Positions 44,516-53,804 of a DNA stretch of 64,000 nt are shown piece by piece. Origin of the DNA: Ferruginibacter sp. (GTDB lineage Bacteria; Bacteroidota; Bacteroidia; Chitinophagales; Chitinophagaceae); the NCBI GenBank assembly GCA_016786725.1, contig JAEUVU010000020.1:186001-250000 (forward strand). Direction: 5' to 3'. The position numbers and the translations under genes were made by a program. Positions within the stretch are counted from its first letter, which is position 1; each line of letters begins with the position of its first letter. Below the pieces are notes generated by a model, which saw nothing but the letters and a program-made list of their open reading frames with translations, had not been told where the DNA came from and ran no database searches.

Positions 44516-45767
44516 AAGAACTAAGTTAGTCAAAAGTTTGAAAGCAAATCACAACGAATTAATGTTAACAGCTTCATGATATTTTGTTGTGTAAGAACTA
44601 AGTTAGTCAAAAGTTTGAAAGCAAATCACAACAAAGCGAAGGTGTAGATTTTAATATGTTCGTTGTGTAAGAACTAAGTTAGTCAAAAGTTTGAAAGCAA
44701 ATCACAACCCATCTTTTGTAAATCCAGCTTGTGCCTGGGTTGTGTAAGAACTAAGTTAGTCAAAAGTTTGAAAGCAAATCACAACAGCACCATGTTAAGC
44801 CACTTTGAAGTGGACGTTGTGTAAGAACTAAGTTAGTCAAAAGTTTGAAAGCAAATCACAACGCGAAACTCATAATGTAAAAATTCACGAATGTTGTGTA
44901 AGAACTAAGTTAGTCAAAAGTTTGAAAGCAAATCACAACGAGGATGCAAAAAATTTGAGCCACTTCAAGTTGTGTAAGAACTAAGTTAGTCAAAAGTTTG
45001 AAAGCAAATCACAACCAGCAGGTAGCTAATGCAAAAGCTACTGAGTTGTGTAAGAACTAAGTTAGTCAAAAGTTTGAAAGCAAATCACAACGGTTACAGG
45101 GGCGTTAATTACTTGTTTGAAGTTGTGTAAGAACTAAGTTAGTCAAAAGTTTGAAAGCAAATCACAACGACAAACTTGATTCAATACTGGAGCCCCTTGT
45201 TGTGTAAGAACTAAGTTAGTCAAAAGTTTGAAAGCAAATCACAACTGTGAATGGCGGTAGTAACTTAACTGGGTGTTGTGTAAGAACTAAGTTAGTCAAA
45301 AGTTTGAAAGCAAATCACAACATTGTTAATTTTTAAGCTTGTGATAATATTGTTGTGTAAGAACTAAGTTAGTCAAAAGTTTGAAAGCAAATCACAACAG
45401 GGCTAGAGTTAAGAAAATTTCCTGTATTGTTGTGTAAGAACTAAGTTAGTCAAAAGTTTGAAAGCAAATCACAACCGCATATGTAATTGTTGTTGTCCTG
45501 GTAACGTTGTGTAAGAACTAAGTTAGTCAAAAGTTTGAAAGCAAATCACAACCCATCTCCAGATGTATCGAGTGCTCCTTTAGTTGTGTAAGAACTAAGT
45601 TAGTCAAAAGTTTGAAAGCAAATCACAACCGTTACTAAAGAACTGTTCAATTGCCGCTGTTGTGTAAGAACTAAGTTAGTCAAAAGTTTGAAAGCAAATC
45701 ACAACGACTGGATAGGTTATTATGAAAAAAATAACGTTGTGTAAGAACTAAGTTAGTCAAAAGTTTG
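44509..45767 (-). CRISPR. Type II-C CRISPR array, 16 perfect repeats plus one truncated, 16 spacers
   Basis: The repeats are 47 bp. In plus orientation each starts GTTGTGTAAGAACTAAG and ends AAAGCAAATCACAAC. Starts: 44509, 44586, 44662, 44739, 44816, 44893, 44969, 45045, 45122, 45199, 45275, 45352, 45429, 45506, 45583, 45659. A seventeenth at 45736-45767 keeps only the first 32 bases. Spacers are 29-30 nt. The tracrRNA anti-repeat matches the end of the plus-strand repeat, so the crRNA strand is minus and the repeat there begins GTTGTGATTTGCTTTCAAAC. The truncated end is far from cas2. Confidence 0.97.
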
Positions 45768-45848
45768 TTTAAGGGGGCCGGAGGAAACGGCGAAGTTTCC
45801 CTGCTGTTTTCGCTAACCGCTATTATAACATTACAAAAGAACTGTTAC

Positions 45849-46673
45849 TTACTTATGCGATATGAACAAAGGCATTTTAACATCATGTATCACATCGGCT
45901 GCAAAACTTTTTTTGAAGAGGTGCGAAAATATGGATCGTGAAAATGCCCCCATTACAATAAAACTATCTGCCCTTTCTGCCATCCACTCAGTAAAATCTT
46001 TTTTATGTTTCAGGTGCAGTGTTTGTATCTGCAGGTTTGGGTAATGCCTGGACAGCAATTCGGAAACGAGGCTGTACCCAGCCAGCTCATCATCCGGGTT
46101 TACAACGGCCAGCAAAACTGTTTCTTTTTTTGCCAGCTCAGGAAAAACATAGGCAAACTGCTTAATGGCAAATACGGAGGATTCGCTGCCATCGTAGGTT
46201 AAAACCACCTGCCCGGGTTCTGAATAATTTTCCGGCACCAGCATCACAGGGCATTCTGTTTTTTTCAAAACTTCTTCCAGGTAAAAGTTGGGCTGGTTGT
46301 TGGATACGTTGGCGTAAAACAGGTCGCTGCTTACCAGCAGCGCATCTGCAAAGCGTGTTTCTTCTATTAAGGATGAAAGCGCCATCAGGTCGGTATCCTT
46401 ATGAATCCTGAACTCGATACCGGCTTTGGTACAGGCTTGTGTAAAAAGGGTTATGTTTTTGCTTACCAGCACATCATCATCTGTTCTCATCAGCCATTCA
46501 GGCATCATGGTAATGCCCTCAACCCCGGCATACGCAAGCCATTTTGAATAATCTACCGGGCTCAGGAATACACCCGCCAGCAATACTTTTGTTTCTGCCT
46601 GTATGGTTTTTACAAATTCAAATGCACCTTTCGGAAAATGCTGCCCGTCCAGTGCGATGATGAGCTTTTTCAT
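45849..46673 (-). CDS. Universal stress protein (tandem UspA-like)
   Basis: 274 aa. The first unit begins KKLIIALDGQHFPKGAFEFV. The second begins around 155 (GQVVLTYDGSESSVFAIKQF) and ends FIVMGAFSRSIFSHLFKKSF, matching the UspA nucleotide-binding loop (G-x2-G-x9-G/S), here GAFSRS. Such double USPs are common in low-oxygen regulons. The FNR-like site at 46754 supports that. Confidence 0.85.
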   Translation of the reverse strand: MKKLIIALDGQHFPKGAFEFVKTIQAETKVLLAGVFLSPVDYSKWLAYAGVEGITMMPEWLMRTDDDVLVSKNITLFTQACTKAGIEFRIHKDTDLMALSSLIEETRFADALLVSSDLFYANVSNNQPNFYLEEVLKKTECPVMLVPENYSEPGQVVLTYDGSESSVFAIKQFAYVFPELAKKETVLLAVVNPDDELAGYSLVSELLSRHYPNLQIQTLHLKHKKDFTEWMAERADSFIVMGAFSRSIFSHLFKKSFAADVIHDVKMPLFISHK

Positions 46674-46699
46674 TGTTGTTGATTTAAAAGAATTCCTTA

Positions 46700-46765
46700 C
46701 AAAATTAGTTTACTGTATGAAGGATTTTACTGTTTACAGGCCGGGCAAGCATATGATTATGGTCA
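46700..46765 (-). promoter_or_regulatory. FNR-like box plus perfect -7 element before the Usp gene
   Basis: Minus-strand -7 TAATTTTG (46707-46700). Box TGACCATAATCA (46754-46765, centre 46759.5). The distance is 52.5 bp, one more than the other promoters, so support is weaker. Confidence 0.5.
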
Positions 46766-46844
46766 TGAAGTTCAATTGTCAAATTGGATGCCGCTTTTAA
46801 AACCCGGCTTTAAAAAATGTTTTTCATCAGGTTTTTATCATTTG

Positions 46845-46887
46845 TGATTTGGCTCATAAACGGATGCGCTTTATGGCTTTAGATTTA
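46845..46887 (+). promoter_or_regulatory. FNR-like box plus -7 element before the fasciclin gene
   Basis: Box TGATTTGGCTCA (46845-46856, centre 46850.5). The -7 element is TAGATTTA (46880-46887, one mismatch). The distance from box centre to first T is 29.5 bp. Confidence 0.6.
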
Positions 46888-46920
46888 TGCATTAAATTTT
46901 TCAGCATAAAATAAAATAAA

Positions 46921-47496
46921 ATGAAAAGTAAATCAACAATTATGATGACAGCACTCAGTATGCTTTTTATCATGTCATGTAACAATACGGAACAGAGCGC
47001 TTCCTCTGCCACAACAACTACTGCTTCAGATAATACCGCTCCTTCGGGCCAGTCGGGGGTAAAAGATGATGCCTCTGCAAAAAATGTGGTGCAGACAGCA
47101 GTTGGCAGCAAAGACCATACAACTTTGGTTGCTGCTGTAAAAGCTGCTGAACTGGTGGATGCATTAAGCAATGCAGGACCTTTTACGGTATTTGCACCAA
47201 CCAATGCCGCATTTGATAAATTACCGGCCGGCACGGTGGAAGGGCTGTTGAAACCTGAAAAGAAAGAGGCGCTTACTGATATACTGCAATATCATGTTTC
47301 TGTTGGTGTGTTTAAGGCCGAAATGCTGCAGGATGGCCAGTCTATTGGGCAGGTAAATGGCGGCAATATCACTATCAGCAAAAAAGCAGACGGGGTTTAT
47401 GTAAATGGTACAGCAAAAATTATCACTTCCATTCCTGCTTCCAATGGTATGATACATGTAATTGACGCAGTTTTGTTGCCTCCTGCCGCAAAATAG
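46921..47496 (+). CDS. Fasciclin (FAS1)-domain lipoprotein
   Basis: 191 aa. Lipoprotein signal with Cys at about 20 (LFIMSC), a Ser/Thr/Ala-rich linker, then a single FAS1 domain: LVAAVKAAELVDALSNAGPF, TVFAPTNAAFDKLPAG, LQYHVSVG and GMIHVIDAVLLPPA. FAS1 domains mediate adhesion or binding; role here unknown. Its promoter has the FNR-like site at the 29.5-bp spacing, unexpected for an adhesion protein. Confidence 0.9.
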   Translation: MKSKSTIMMTALSMLFIMSCNNTEQSASSATTTTASDNTAPSGQSGVKDDASAKNVVQTAVGSKDHTTLVAAVKAAELVDALSNAGPFTVFAPTNAAFDKLPAGTVEGLLKPEKKEALTDILQYHVSVGVFKAEMLQDGQSIGQVNGGNITISKKADGVYVNGTAKIITSIPASNGMIHVIDAVLLPPAAK

Positions 47497-47513
47497 TTCA
47501 GCCAGAAAATATT

Positions 47514-47544
47514 AAAAGCATCCCGATGAAACCGGGATGCTTTT
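47514..47544. terminator. Bidirectional terminator hairpin
   Basis: Twelve perfect pairs (AAAAGCATCCCG and CGGGATGCTTTT) with a seven-base loop lie between the fasciclin stop (47496) and the stop of the convergent haemoglobin gene (47568). Runs of A and T on both sides suit both strands. Confidence 0.85.
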
Positions 47545-47567
47545 GTTGCCCATGTTCTGTTTAAGAA

Positions 47568-47966
47568 TCAGAATATTTTATCTGTGGCAGCAGATTCGTT
47601 TATAATTTTGATCTGCATTACGGTTGAAATACTTTTAGCCCTTTGCTTTACCAGATCGGCAGTTTTGCCCTCAAATAACTCATCAACAGCTGTACAGAAG
47701 AGTAAGTTCCATTGTTTAAAATGCGCTTCTGTTAAAGGAAAGAGACGGTTTATATGCTTATGCAGTTCCATGGGGTTGCCTGTGTAAGAGCCTGTGTAAA
47801 AAAGCATATTCTCAAAAAAACTGTACATAATGGGCAGGTGTTTCTCCCAGTTTACCCTGGCTATGTCTGAAAAAATAAAACCGATCTGCCCGTCTTTTTT
47901 CACTTTGCTGTAAAACAGGTCAACCAGTGATTCTATATCTTTTCTTGAATTAATATCATTCTTCAT
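47568..47966 (-). CDS. Group III truncated haemoglobin
   Basis: 132 aa, short globin. Group III features: LVDLFYSKVKKDGQIGFIFS, VNWEKHLPIMYSFFENMLFY, and the proximal His of LTEAHFKQWNLLF. Likely binds NO or O2. It is the last gene of the nos operon, 24 bp after nosY, which suggests protection from NO during denitrification. Confidence 0.9.
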   Translation of the reverse strand: MKNDINSRKDIESLVDLFYSKVKKDGQIGFIFSDIARVNWEKHLPIMYSFFENMLFYTGSYTGNPMELHKHINRLFPLTEAHFKQWNLLFCTAVDELFEGKTADLVKQRAKSISTVMQIKIINESAATDKIF

Positions 47967-47990
47967 CCTGAAAGTTTTTATTGTAAAATG

Positions 47991-48758
47991 CTACAGGTCT
48001 TTTTTATTAAATCTTCTTAACGACAGCCAGCCCGGTACAATGATCCATGTGATTAAAACACAAAAAGACAGTACCAGGCCGGTTTGGGTGCCGAAAAAAT
48101 CTTTGAACACAGCGCCGGTATAACTCATAAGGGCGGATACGTCCATTTTCAACAAGATAAGTATCCTGCTCAGGTCTATAGGGTTTAAAGCCACTGCCGC
48201 CACCATAATTTTCTCCAGCGGGTAATCAGCAAACTGAAACAGTATGAACAGGATAAGCCCGTCGAAAATAATGGAGAAGAAAAGCCAGAGCAAGATCACA
48301 ACACCTATTCCTTTTGCCTTATCCCTTGCCATAGCTGCTGCCAGCATGGCCAGGGCCACAAATATTACAGATAGCAGCAAACCTGTTGCCAGCATCATAA
48401 AGCCCGTTGCTGTTGCTTCAAATAGTAAAATGGGAACGCCGGCGCCAATAAAAAAAGCCAGAGCCATAGATGCCGCCAGGCCCAGGAAAAGGCTGAGCCA
48501 TATTGTTCTTCTTTTTAGGGGCTGGCTTACCAGCAATTCCACAAATTCGGCGCTGTTATAAACATAAATGGCAGAGAATAACATGCTAACGAGTGGTACA
48601 ATAATTAAAATAATATTCAACAGGCTGAGTAATCCTTTTGCAGCATTATCCTCCAGATTAAAAATAGTTATTGATATCAATAACAGCAGTGCAGTATAAG
48701 CCAGCACAATTTTGTTGCGCAGGATATCAATGATCACATATTTAATGATTTTTTTCAT
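47991..48758 (-). CDS. nosY: NosY-like ABC transporter permease
   Basis: 255 aa with about six membrane helices, typical ABC-2 type. The N-terminus IKYVIIDILRNKIVLAYTAL and the segment YNSAEFVELLVSQPLKRRTIW match NosY. It works with NosF and NosD in maturation of the CuZ site of N2O reductase (sulfur supply). The gene follows nosF by four bases. Confidence 0.87.
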   Translation of the reverse strand: MKKIIKYVIIDILRNKIVLAYTALLLLISITIFNLEDNAAKGLLSLLNIILIIVPLVSMLFSAIYVYNSAEFVELLVSQPLKRRTIWLSLFLGLAASMALAFFIGAGVPILLFEATATGFMMLATGLLLSVIFVALAMLAAAMARDKAKGIGVVILLWLFFSIIFDGLILFILFQFADYPLEKIMVAAVALNPIDLSRILILLKMDVSALMSYTGAVFKDFFGTQTGLVLSFCVLITWIIVPGWLSLRRFNKKDL

Positions 48759-48762
48759 CTCT

Positions 48763-49470
48763 TTAATTTTTCATCATTACCTGTGCAATGGCCTTGGATA
48801 ATTTTACTTCTCCGGTTTCGTCCTGCAGGTTGATAATGTTTTTATGAAAACAGAGTTTGCCTTCCTGCATATAAATTACCTGGGATATCAAATCATCCAG
48901 TTCACTAAGAATATGCGATGTGATCAAAACCAGCTTGCCTTTATTCTTTTCGTTTATAATCTTTGCCTTAAGAATTTCGGATGATACAGGATCCAGCCCT
49001 GCAGTGGGTTCATCCAGTATCAATACATCGGGATTAAAAAGAAAAGCAAGTGCGGCGCTTACTTTTTGGCGGGTTCCGCCCGATAAAGCGCCCATGCGCT
49101 TTTTAAGCAACTTGTTCAGCTCAAATTGTTCCACCAGTTCTTCATCAGGCACTTCATTTTTAGTTCCCCTGATGTCTTTCATCATATCCAGCACCTGGCC
49201 TATTGTCATATTTTCAGGATATCGGCCGATCTGCGGCATATAACCGATATGCGCCCTGTATTTCCAGTTGTGGCGTATGTTGTTGCCGTTAAAAGTTATA
49301 AAGCCGCTGTCGCAAACAACCATGCCCAGTATGCTTTTTATGAGGGTTGTTTTACCACAGCCATTGGGGCCTATCAGGGCAATGCACTCCCCTTTTACGC
49401 AGGTAACGGAAATGTTATCGAGCGCTTTTAACCTGCCATAGTTTTTTGAAACATTGCTTGCGATGATCAT
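48763..49470 (-). CDS. nosF: NosF-like ABC transporter ATPase
   Basis: 235 aa. Walker A GPNGCGKTT, signature LSGGTRQKVSAAL, Walker B DVLILDEPTAGLDP and switch His of ITSHILSE are all present. It overlaps nosD by four bases. NosDFY builds the CuZ cluster. Confidence 0.9.
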   Translation of the reverse strand: MIIASNVSKNYGRLKALDNISVTCVKGECIALIGPNGCGKTTLIKSILGMVVCDSGFITFNGNNIRHNWKYRAHIGYMPQIGRYPENMTIGQVLDMMKDIRGTKNEVPDEELVEQFELNKLLKKRMGALSGGTRQKVSAALAFLFNPDVLILDEPTAGLDPVSSEILKAKIINEKNKGKLVLITSHILSELDDLISQVIYMQEGKLCFHKNIINLQDETGEVKLSKAIAQVMMKN

Positions 49471-50702
49471 AGTGGTAAGGGTTTCATAAGAGGATGTTCG
49501 TCTTTTAAGTTTTCTGGTGTAAGCGATGGCAATATCTTTTCTGTTTTATCGAATAAAGAGGTCATCAGGCTCCTGAACAATATCATGGCAGGCGGGTTCT
49601 GTTCAATGATCATGGCATATAAGCTTACCGGGCGGTAAGGTATATCTCCGAGTTTATCCCTGTTAATATCGTAACCTTCATACTTATCCCAGTAATTATT
49701 GTTGAACGTATTTAAAACCAGGTTGCCATTGGTGCCCACATCAAAAGTGTTGGCCATAAAATTATTGTTTGAAATTTTTACTTCCATGCAGCTTGCCTGT
49801 ATCTTCATGGCCCAGCCATTGGCTTCAAAAACATTTTTTTCGAGCTGTATGCGGCTGGCTCCTTCCATAAATATGCCGGCAGTGTTTTTTACAAACCGGT
49901 TGCTTTCAATATAACTGTCGCTTATTTCTTTTAACAGCAAGCCATAAGCACCATCGCCCCAGTTCTCTTTAAAATAATTGTGTATCATTTTTACATGATT
50001 GCTGAACATGACTGCAACACCGGCGCCGTTATTTTCAAAAACATTGCTGATGTACGAATCATGATTGCTGAACATGAAATGCAAGCCGTAACGCAGGTTT
50101 TTTTCTGAAATATTGCGCCAGATGATGGAGTTGGTAACAAATTCAAAATAGATCCCATCACGATGGCCGGTAATATTGTTTGTAATAATGCGCATGCTGT
50201 CTGCCTTCCAGCAGTGGATGCCATTGCCGCTTTGCTGTTCTTCTTTACTGAATGATATCAATGTATTTTTTTCAATAGTACAGTTAACACCATACTGTGT
50301 GTAAATGCCAAAGAAGGTATCTTCTAAAATATTATTGCGGATCACCACATTTCGGCAACTGTAAATTTTAATACCTGCAAAATCTTCAATACTCGAAACA
50401 GCAGAATGCACAATTTTAAAACCATCAATCAAAACACCGTTCGCCTTAATGGAAATGATCTCATACTTATGTTCCCCATCAAGTACCGGATGATTGATGC
50501 CAATAAGAGAAAGAGATTTATTGATGAGGATATTCTTCTCATGATAATGACCAGGCTCTACCATAACAGTATCGCCATTTACTGCCAGCAATAAACCTTG
50601 TTGAATTGTTTTAATAGCCTGCCTTTGCCCTACACGGATTGTTTTTGCAAAGAGGTTGTTTGCAAGCAAAACAAGTATCGTTATGTAAATTATTTTTTTC
50701 AA
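49467..50702 (-). CDS. nosD: NosD-like periplasmic copper-site maturation protein
   Basis: 411 aa with a signal peptide (residues 1-19). The body is a right-handed beta-helix of parallel repeats such as NGVLIDGFKIVHS, NVVIRNNILEDTFFGIYTQY and RYGLHFMFSNHDSYISNV, the NosD (PbH1) fold. It delivers sulfur/copper for CuZ assembly in the periplasm. It overlaps the nosL gene by four bases. Confidence 0.92.
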   Translation of the reverse strand: MKKIIYITILVLLANNLFAKTIRVGQRQAIKTIQQGLLLAVNGDTVMVEPGHYHEKNILINKSLSLIGINHPVLDGEHKYEIISIKANGVLIDGFKIVHSAVSSIEDFAGIKIYSCRNVVIRNNILEDTFFGIYTQYGVNCTIEKNTLISFSKEEQQSGNGIHCWKADSMRIITNNITGHRDGIYFEFVTNSIIWRNISEKNLRYGLHFMFSNHDSYISNVFENNGAGVAVMFSNHVKMIHNYFKENWGDGAYGLLLKEISDSYIESNRFVKNTAGIFMEGASRIQLEKNVFEANGWAMKIQASCMEVKISNNNFMANTFDVGTNGNLVLNTFNNNYWDKYEGYDINRDKLGDIPYRPVSLYAMIIEQNPPAMILFRSLMTSLFDKTEKILPSLTPENLKDEHPLMKPLPL

Positions 50703-51712
50703 GGTTTGATGAGGCCGCTCCAGTTTACTATCGTTCCTGCAAAACGTGATTGAACAGTTGCAAGACTGTCTTTATTATCAAATGCTGCGATATTGCCGCC
50801 CATCGGGCTTCTCAGTTCATCACTTTTTAAAAGCAATGCCGACTGAACATTTACTAACTGGTGTGTGCCGGAATAATTGGTGATATAATAACCACTGATA
50901 TTGCCTGGTTCGGTGTCATTTGTTTTGATGTAAGTTAAAAGGCAATGCACATCATCAAACTTGTAAACCTTGCCCTTTTTAGTAACAAGCTCTGCACCAA
51001 AGCGGGCATCACTTACGGTCATTTTACAAAAAAAACAAACATCAGTTCCTGCTTTAATAGGCTCGGGGCCTGCTTTACAGGATGCTGTGCTTATGATACA
51101 TAAAAATGCGGCTAAACCTGTAATGCGGCTTTTTTTGCGGCTGCTGCGCCATACCATGAATACGCAAAAAACCAATACCACTCCAACAGAAACAAATATC
51201 CATCCGCCCGTATCTGGAAAAGAATAGGCCCCAAAATTCAGTAATTGCTTAAACCCTATAAGCGGCGGCTGATAAGCCATACCGGGTACAATAATGGCTG
51301 CATCCGGATCTAAATTATGCCCGTAATTATATTCCCACCTCCAGAAATCGTACATAGCCAAAAGGCCAAAACTTACAAACAAAAAAGCCAGCAGGTATAA
51401 CAGTTTTCTTTTTCCTATCAGGCCCACAATTACAAAAAACAATGCGAAAAAACCAATGAGGTATGGCAATATGGTAAACTCCACAAAATCTTCGGTGTGC
51501 AGTGTTTTCATGCCTATGTAATGGTTAAGGCCGTTAATAATATCTACATTACCGCCTAATTTATCAGGATAAATAAGCAGCATCAATCCTTCGGGATATT
51601 GGGGGGCCACCAGGTCAATGCGCCACATGGGTACAAACAAAACCGGTATCAGCGCCAGTCCGCAAAGCACCAGTAAAATCCTTATCCAGTACTTTAGCTT
51701 GTTGTTTTTCAT
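50699..51712 (-). CDS. nosL: NosL fused to an N-terminal membrane module
   Basis: 337 aa. The N half (1-210) has about five membrane helices and loop sequences WRIDLVAPQYPEGL and PDAAIIVPGMAYQPPLIG. A lipobox-like STASC marks the start of the C-terminal NosL domain: VCFFCKMTVSDARFGAELVT with the Cu(I)-binding Cys-x-x-Cys-x-Met. NosL hands copper to NosZ. The fusion is typical of Bacteroidota clade II nos clusters. Confidence 0.85.
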   Translation of the reverse strand: MKNNKLKYWIRILLVLCGLALIPVLFVPMWRIDLVAPQYPEGLMLLIYPDKLGGNVDIINGLNHYIGMKTLHTEDFVEFTILPYLIGFFALFFVIVGLIGKRKLLYLLAFLFVSFGLLAMYDFWRWEYNYGHNLDPDAAIIVPGMAYQPPLIGFKQLLNFGAYSFPDTGGWIFVSVGVVLVFCVFMVWRSSRKKSRITGLAAFLCIISTASCKAGPEPIKAGTDVCFFCKMTVSDARFGAELVTKKGKVYKFDDVHCLLTYIKTNDTEPGNISGYYITNYSGTHQLVNVQSALLLKSDELRSPMGGNIAAFDNKDSLATVQSRFAGTIVNWSGLIKP

Positions 51713-51779
51713 TTCTTTGTTTTTCAGGTTCAGAAAAAAGGGCAGGCATAAATATGCGCCTGCCCCCTAAAACACAAAA

Positions 51780-53774
51780 TTATTTTTTTGCTGCAGTGTC
51801 TGCCTTTGCAACATTGGTTCCGGTGCTGAACAATAACGGCGTACTGCTTCCGGCCGGTGATACCCTTATGTAACCGGTCATTTCCTGGTGCAGTGCACTG
51901 CAGAAATCGGTGCAGTACATGGGGAATATTCCAACCTTTCCGGGAGTCCATTTAAGGGTTTGTGTTTCGCCCGGCATAATCAGCAACTCTGCATTGCCGG
52001 CGCCTTTTATGGCAAAGCCATGCGGCACATCCCAGTCCTGCTCAAGATTGGTTACATGAAAATAAACTTCATCGCCCATTTTTATTCCTTCAATATTATC
52101 GGGTGTAAGGTGAGACCGGATGGCAGTCATATAAATATGCACTTTATTGCCTTCTCTTACAACCTTTGTTGCTGCCTCGCCGTTGGCGAAATAAGGGTTC
52201 TTGTTCTCTTCCATCTTAAAGAATTTCTGCGAATTGTTTTTCACCAGGTCGGCGCTGATGATTTGTGCATAGTGAGGCTCGCCAATGGTTGGAAAGTCGA
52301 GTATCAACTGCATTTTATCTCCGCTGATATCATACAACTGGGCGCTTTGCGAAAGTTCTGGCCCTGTTGGCAGGTACCTGTCTTTGGTGATTTTATTATA
52401 AGCAACCAGGTATTTTTTCTTAGGTGATTTTGTATCGCCATGAGATACGCATAAGTGGCCTACTGAATAATAGGTAGGCGCCCTGTCAACAACTTTCAGG
52501 TCTTTAATATTCCACTTCACCACTTCTGATGATACAAAGAAGGAAGTGTAAGCATTGCCTTCAGCATCAAATTCGGTATGTAAAGGGCCAAGGCCGGGTT
52601 TCTTTACTTCGCCGTATAAAACTGATTCGTACTTTAAAATGGGAACACCATCAAAATCGCCGATAAAATCTTTTGCTGCAATAGCTTTCTGCATTTTATC
52701 AAAGCTAAACACAGGGATCAGTGCAGCCAGCTTACCACTGCCTACAATGTACTGGCCTGTTGGGTCAACATCGCAGCCATGCGGTGATTTAGGGCATGGA
52801 AAGAAATAGCAGATATCTTTCAGGTCTTTAGCATCAAGTACGGTAACTTCTGTTTTTATTTCAGAAGTTGCAGAATGCGTTGCATCACTGTAACGGTTTG
52901 ATGCATACTTCACAGATTGTTTTCGGCCCTTACCTGCTTTCAAATATTCTTCTGCTTTTTTCCAGTTAACTGCCATAATGAAATCCTTGTCTTTCTGCGA
53001 AGCATTTACTTCCAGTAAGGTATTGGCCTGTTCTGTATTATAACATGAGAAGAAGAACCAGCCATGAGAAACGCCTTTGCCTGCACGGCTAAGATCGAAG
53101 TTTACACCGGGGCATTGAATCTGGAATGCGATATCCATTTTACCATCTTCTTTTGCAACGCTTATAAAACTTAAAGTGCCTTTAAAATTTTGTTTGTAGG
53201 TGTTGATCGGTATATCGCCGTTCTTATCATCCGGCGGAACACTGAAACGTGTGCCTGCAACCACATACTCGGTATTTTCTGTAATGAATGGAGATGAGTG
53301 GTTACCACCGCTGTTTGGCAATTCAATGATCTCTGCCGTACGGAAAGTTTTAAGGTCAATACGGGCAACACGTGGCGTGTTGTTGGCATTGCCAAAAGCC
53401 CAGCGGCCATCATATTCACCATTTGTTTTCGACATCTGAACATGGTGCAGGTCATCCCAGGGCACAAAACCATGCGAAGTGTTGAGCATTGGTTTTGTTT
53501 CTTCGCTGTAGCCATATCCTTTTTCCGGGTCAACAGAAAAAACGGGTATCACCCGCAGCAAGCGGCCCGATGGTAAACCATACACACTCATTTGCCCGCT
53601 GAAACCACCGGATACAAAATTGTAGAATTCATCGTATTTACCAGGTGCCACATAAGCTTTGGCTGCGGCATCGGAACTTACTGCCGAACCTGCATTTTTT
53701 GGCTTACAGGATGTAAAGCCCAGCAGCAGGCTGAAACTAAAAACAGCCGCTGCTATTAATTTATACTTTTTCAT
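51780..53774 (-). CDS. nosZ: Nitrous oxide reductase, clade II (Sec-dependent)
   Basis: 664 aa. It has a lipoprotein-like Sec signal (LGFTSCKPKN) instead of a Tat signal, the hallmark of clade II. The seven-bladed propeller carries CuZ His residues in DLHHVQMS, GGNHSSPF, SHGWFFF, SPHGCDVD, GPLHTEFD and SVGHLCVSHGD. The C-terminal CuA domain has CTDFCSALHQEM. It reduces N2O to N2 with electrons probably from the cytochrome c encoded just upstream. Confidence 0.95.
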   Translation of the reverse strand: MKKYKLIAAAVFSFSLLLGFTSCKPKNAGSAVSSDAAAKAYVAPGKYDEFYNFVSGGFSGQMSVYGLPSGRLLRVIPVFSVDPEKGYGYSEETKPMLNTSHGFVPWDDLHHVQMSKTNGEYDGRWAFGNANNTPRVARIDLKTFRTAEIIELPNSGGNHSSPFITENTEYVVAGTRFSVPPDDKNGDIPINTYKQNFKGTLSFISVAKEDGKMDIAFQIQCPGVNFDLSRAGKGVSHGWFFFSCYNTEQANTLLEVNASQKDKDFIMAVNWKKAEEYLKAGKGRKQSVKYASNRYSDATHSATSEIKTEVTVLDAKDLKDICYFFPCPKSPHGCDVDPTGQYIVGSGKLAALIPVFSFDKMQKAIAAKDFIGDFDGVPILKYESVLYGEVKKPGLGPLHTEFDAEGNAYTSFFVSSEVVKWNIKDLKVVDRAPTYYSVGHLCVSHGDTKSPKKKYLVAYNKITKDRYLPTGPELSQSAQLYDISGDKMQLILDFPTIGEPHYAQIISADLVKNNSQKFFKMEENKNPYFANGEAATKVVREGNKVHIYMTAIRSHLTPDNIEGIKMGDEVYFHVTNLEQDWDVPHGFAIKGAGNAELLIMPGETQTLKWTPGKVGIFPMYCTDFCSALHQEMTGYIRVSPAGSSTPLLFSTGTNVAKADTAAKK

Positions 53775-53804
53775 TTTAGTTGATTTTATATAAAGGGTTA
53801 AATA

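Noticed and set aside
44509-45767. crRNA transcription from the plus strand
   Set aside because: The tracrRNA anti-repeat pairs with the repeat half that adjoins the spacer only if crRNAs come from the minus strand.
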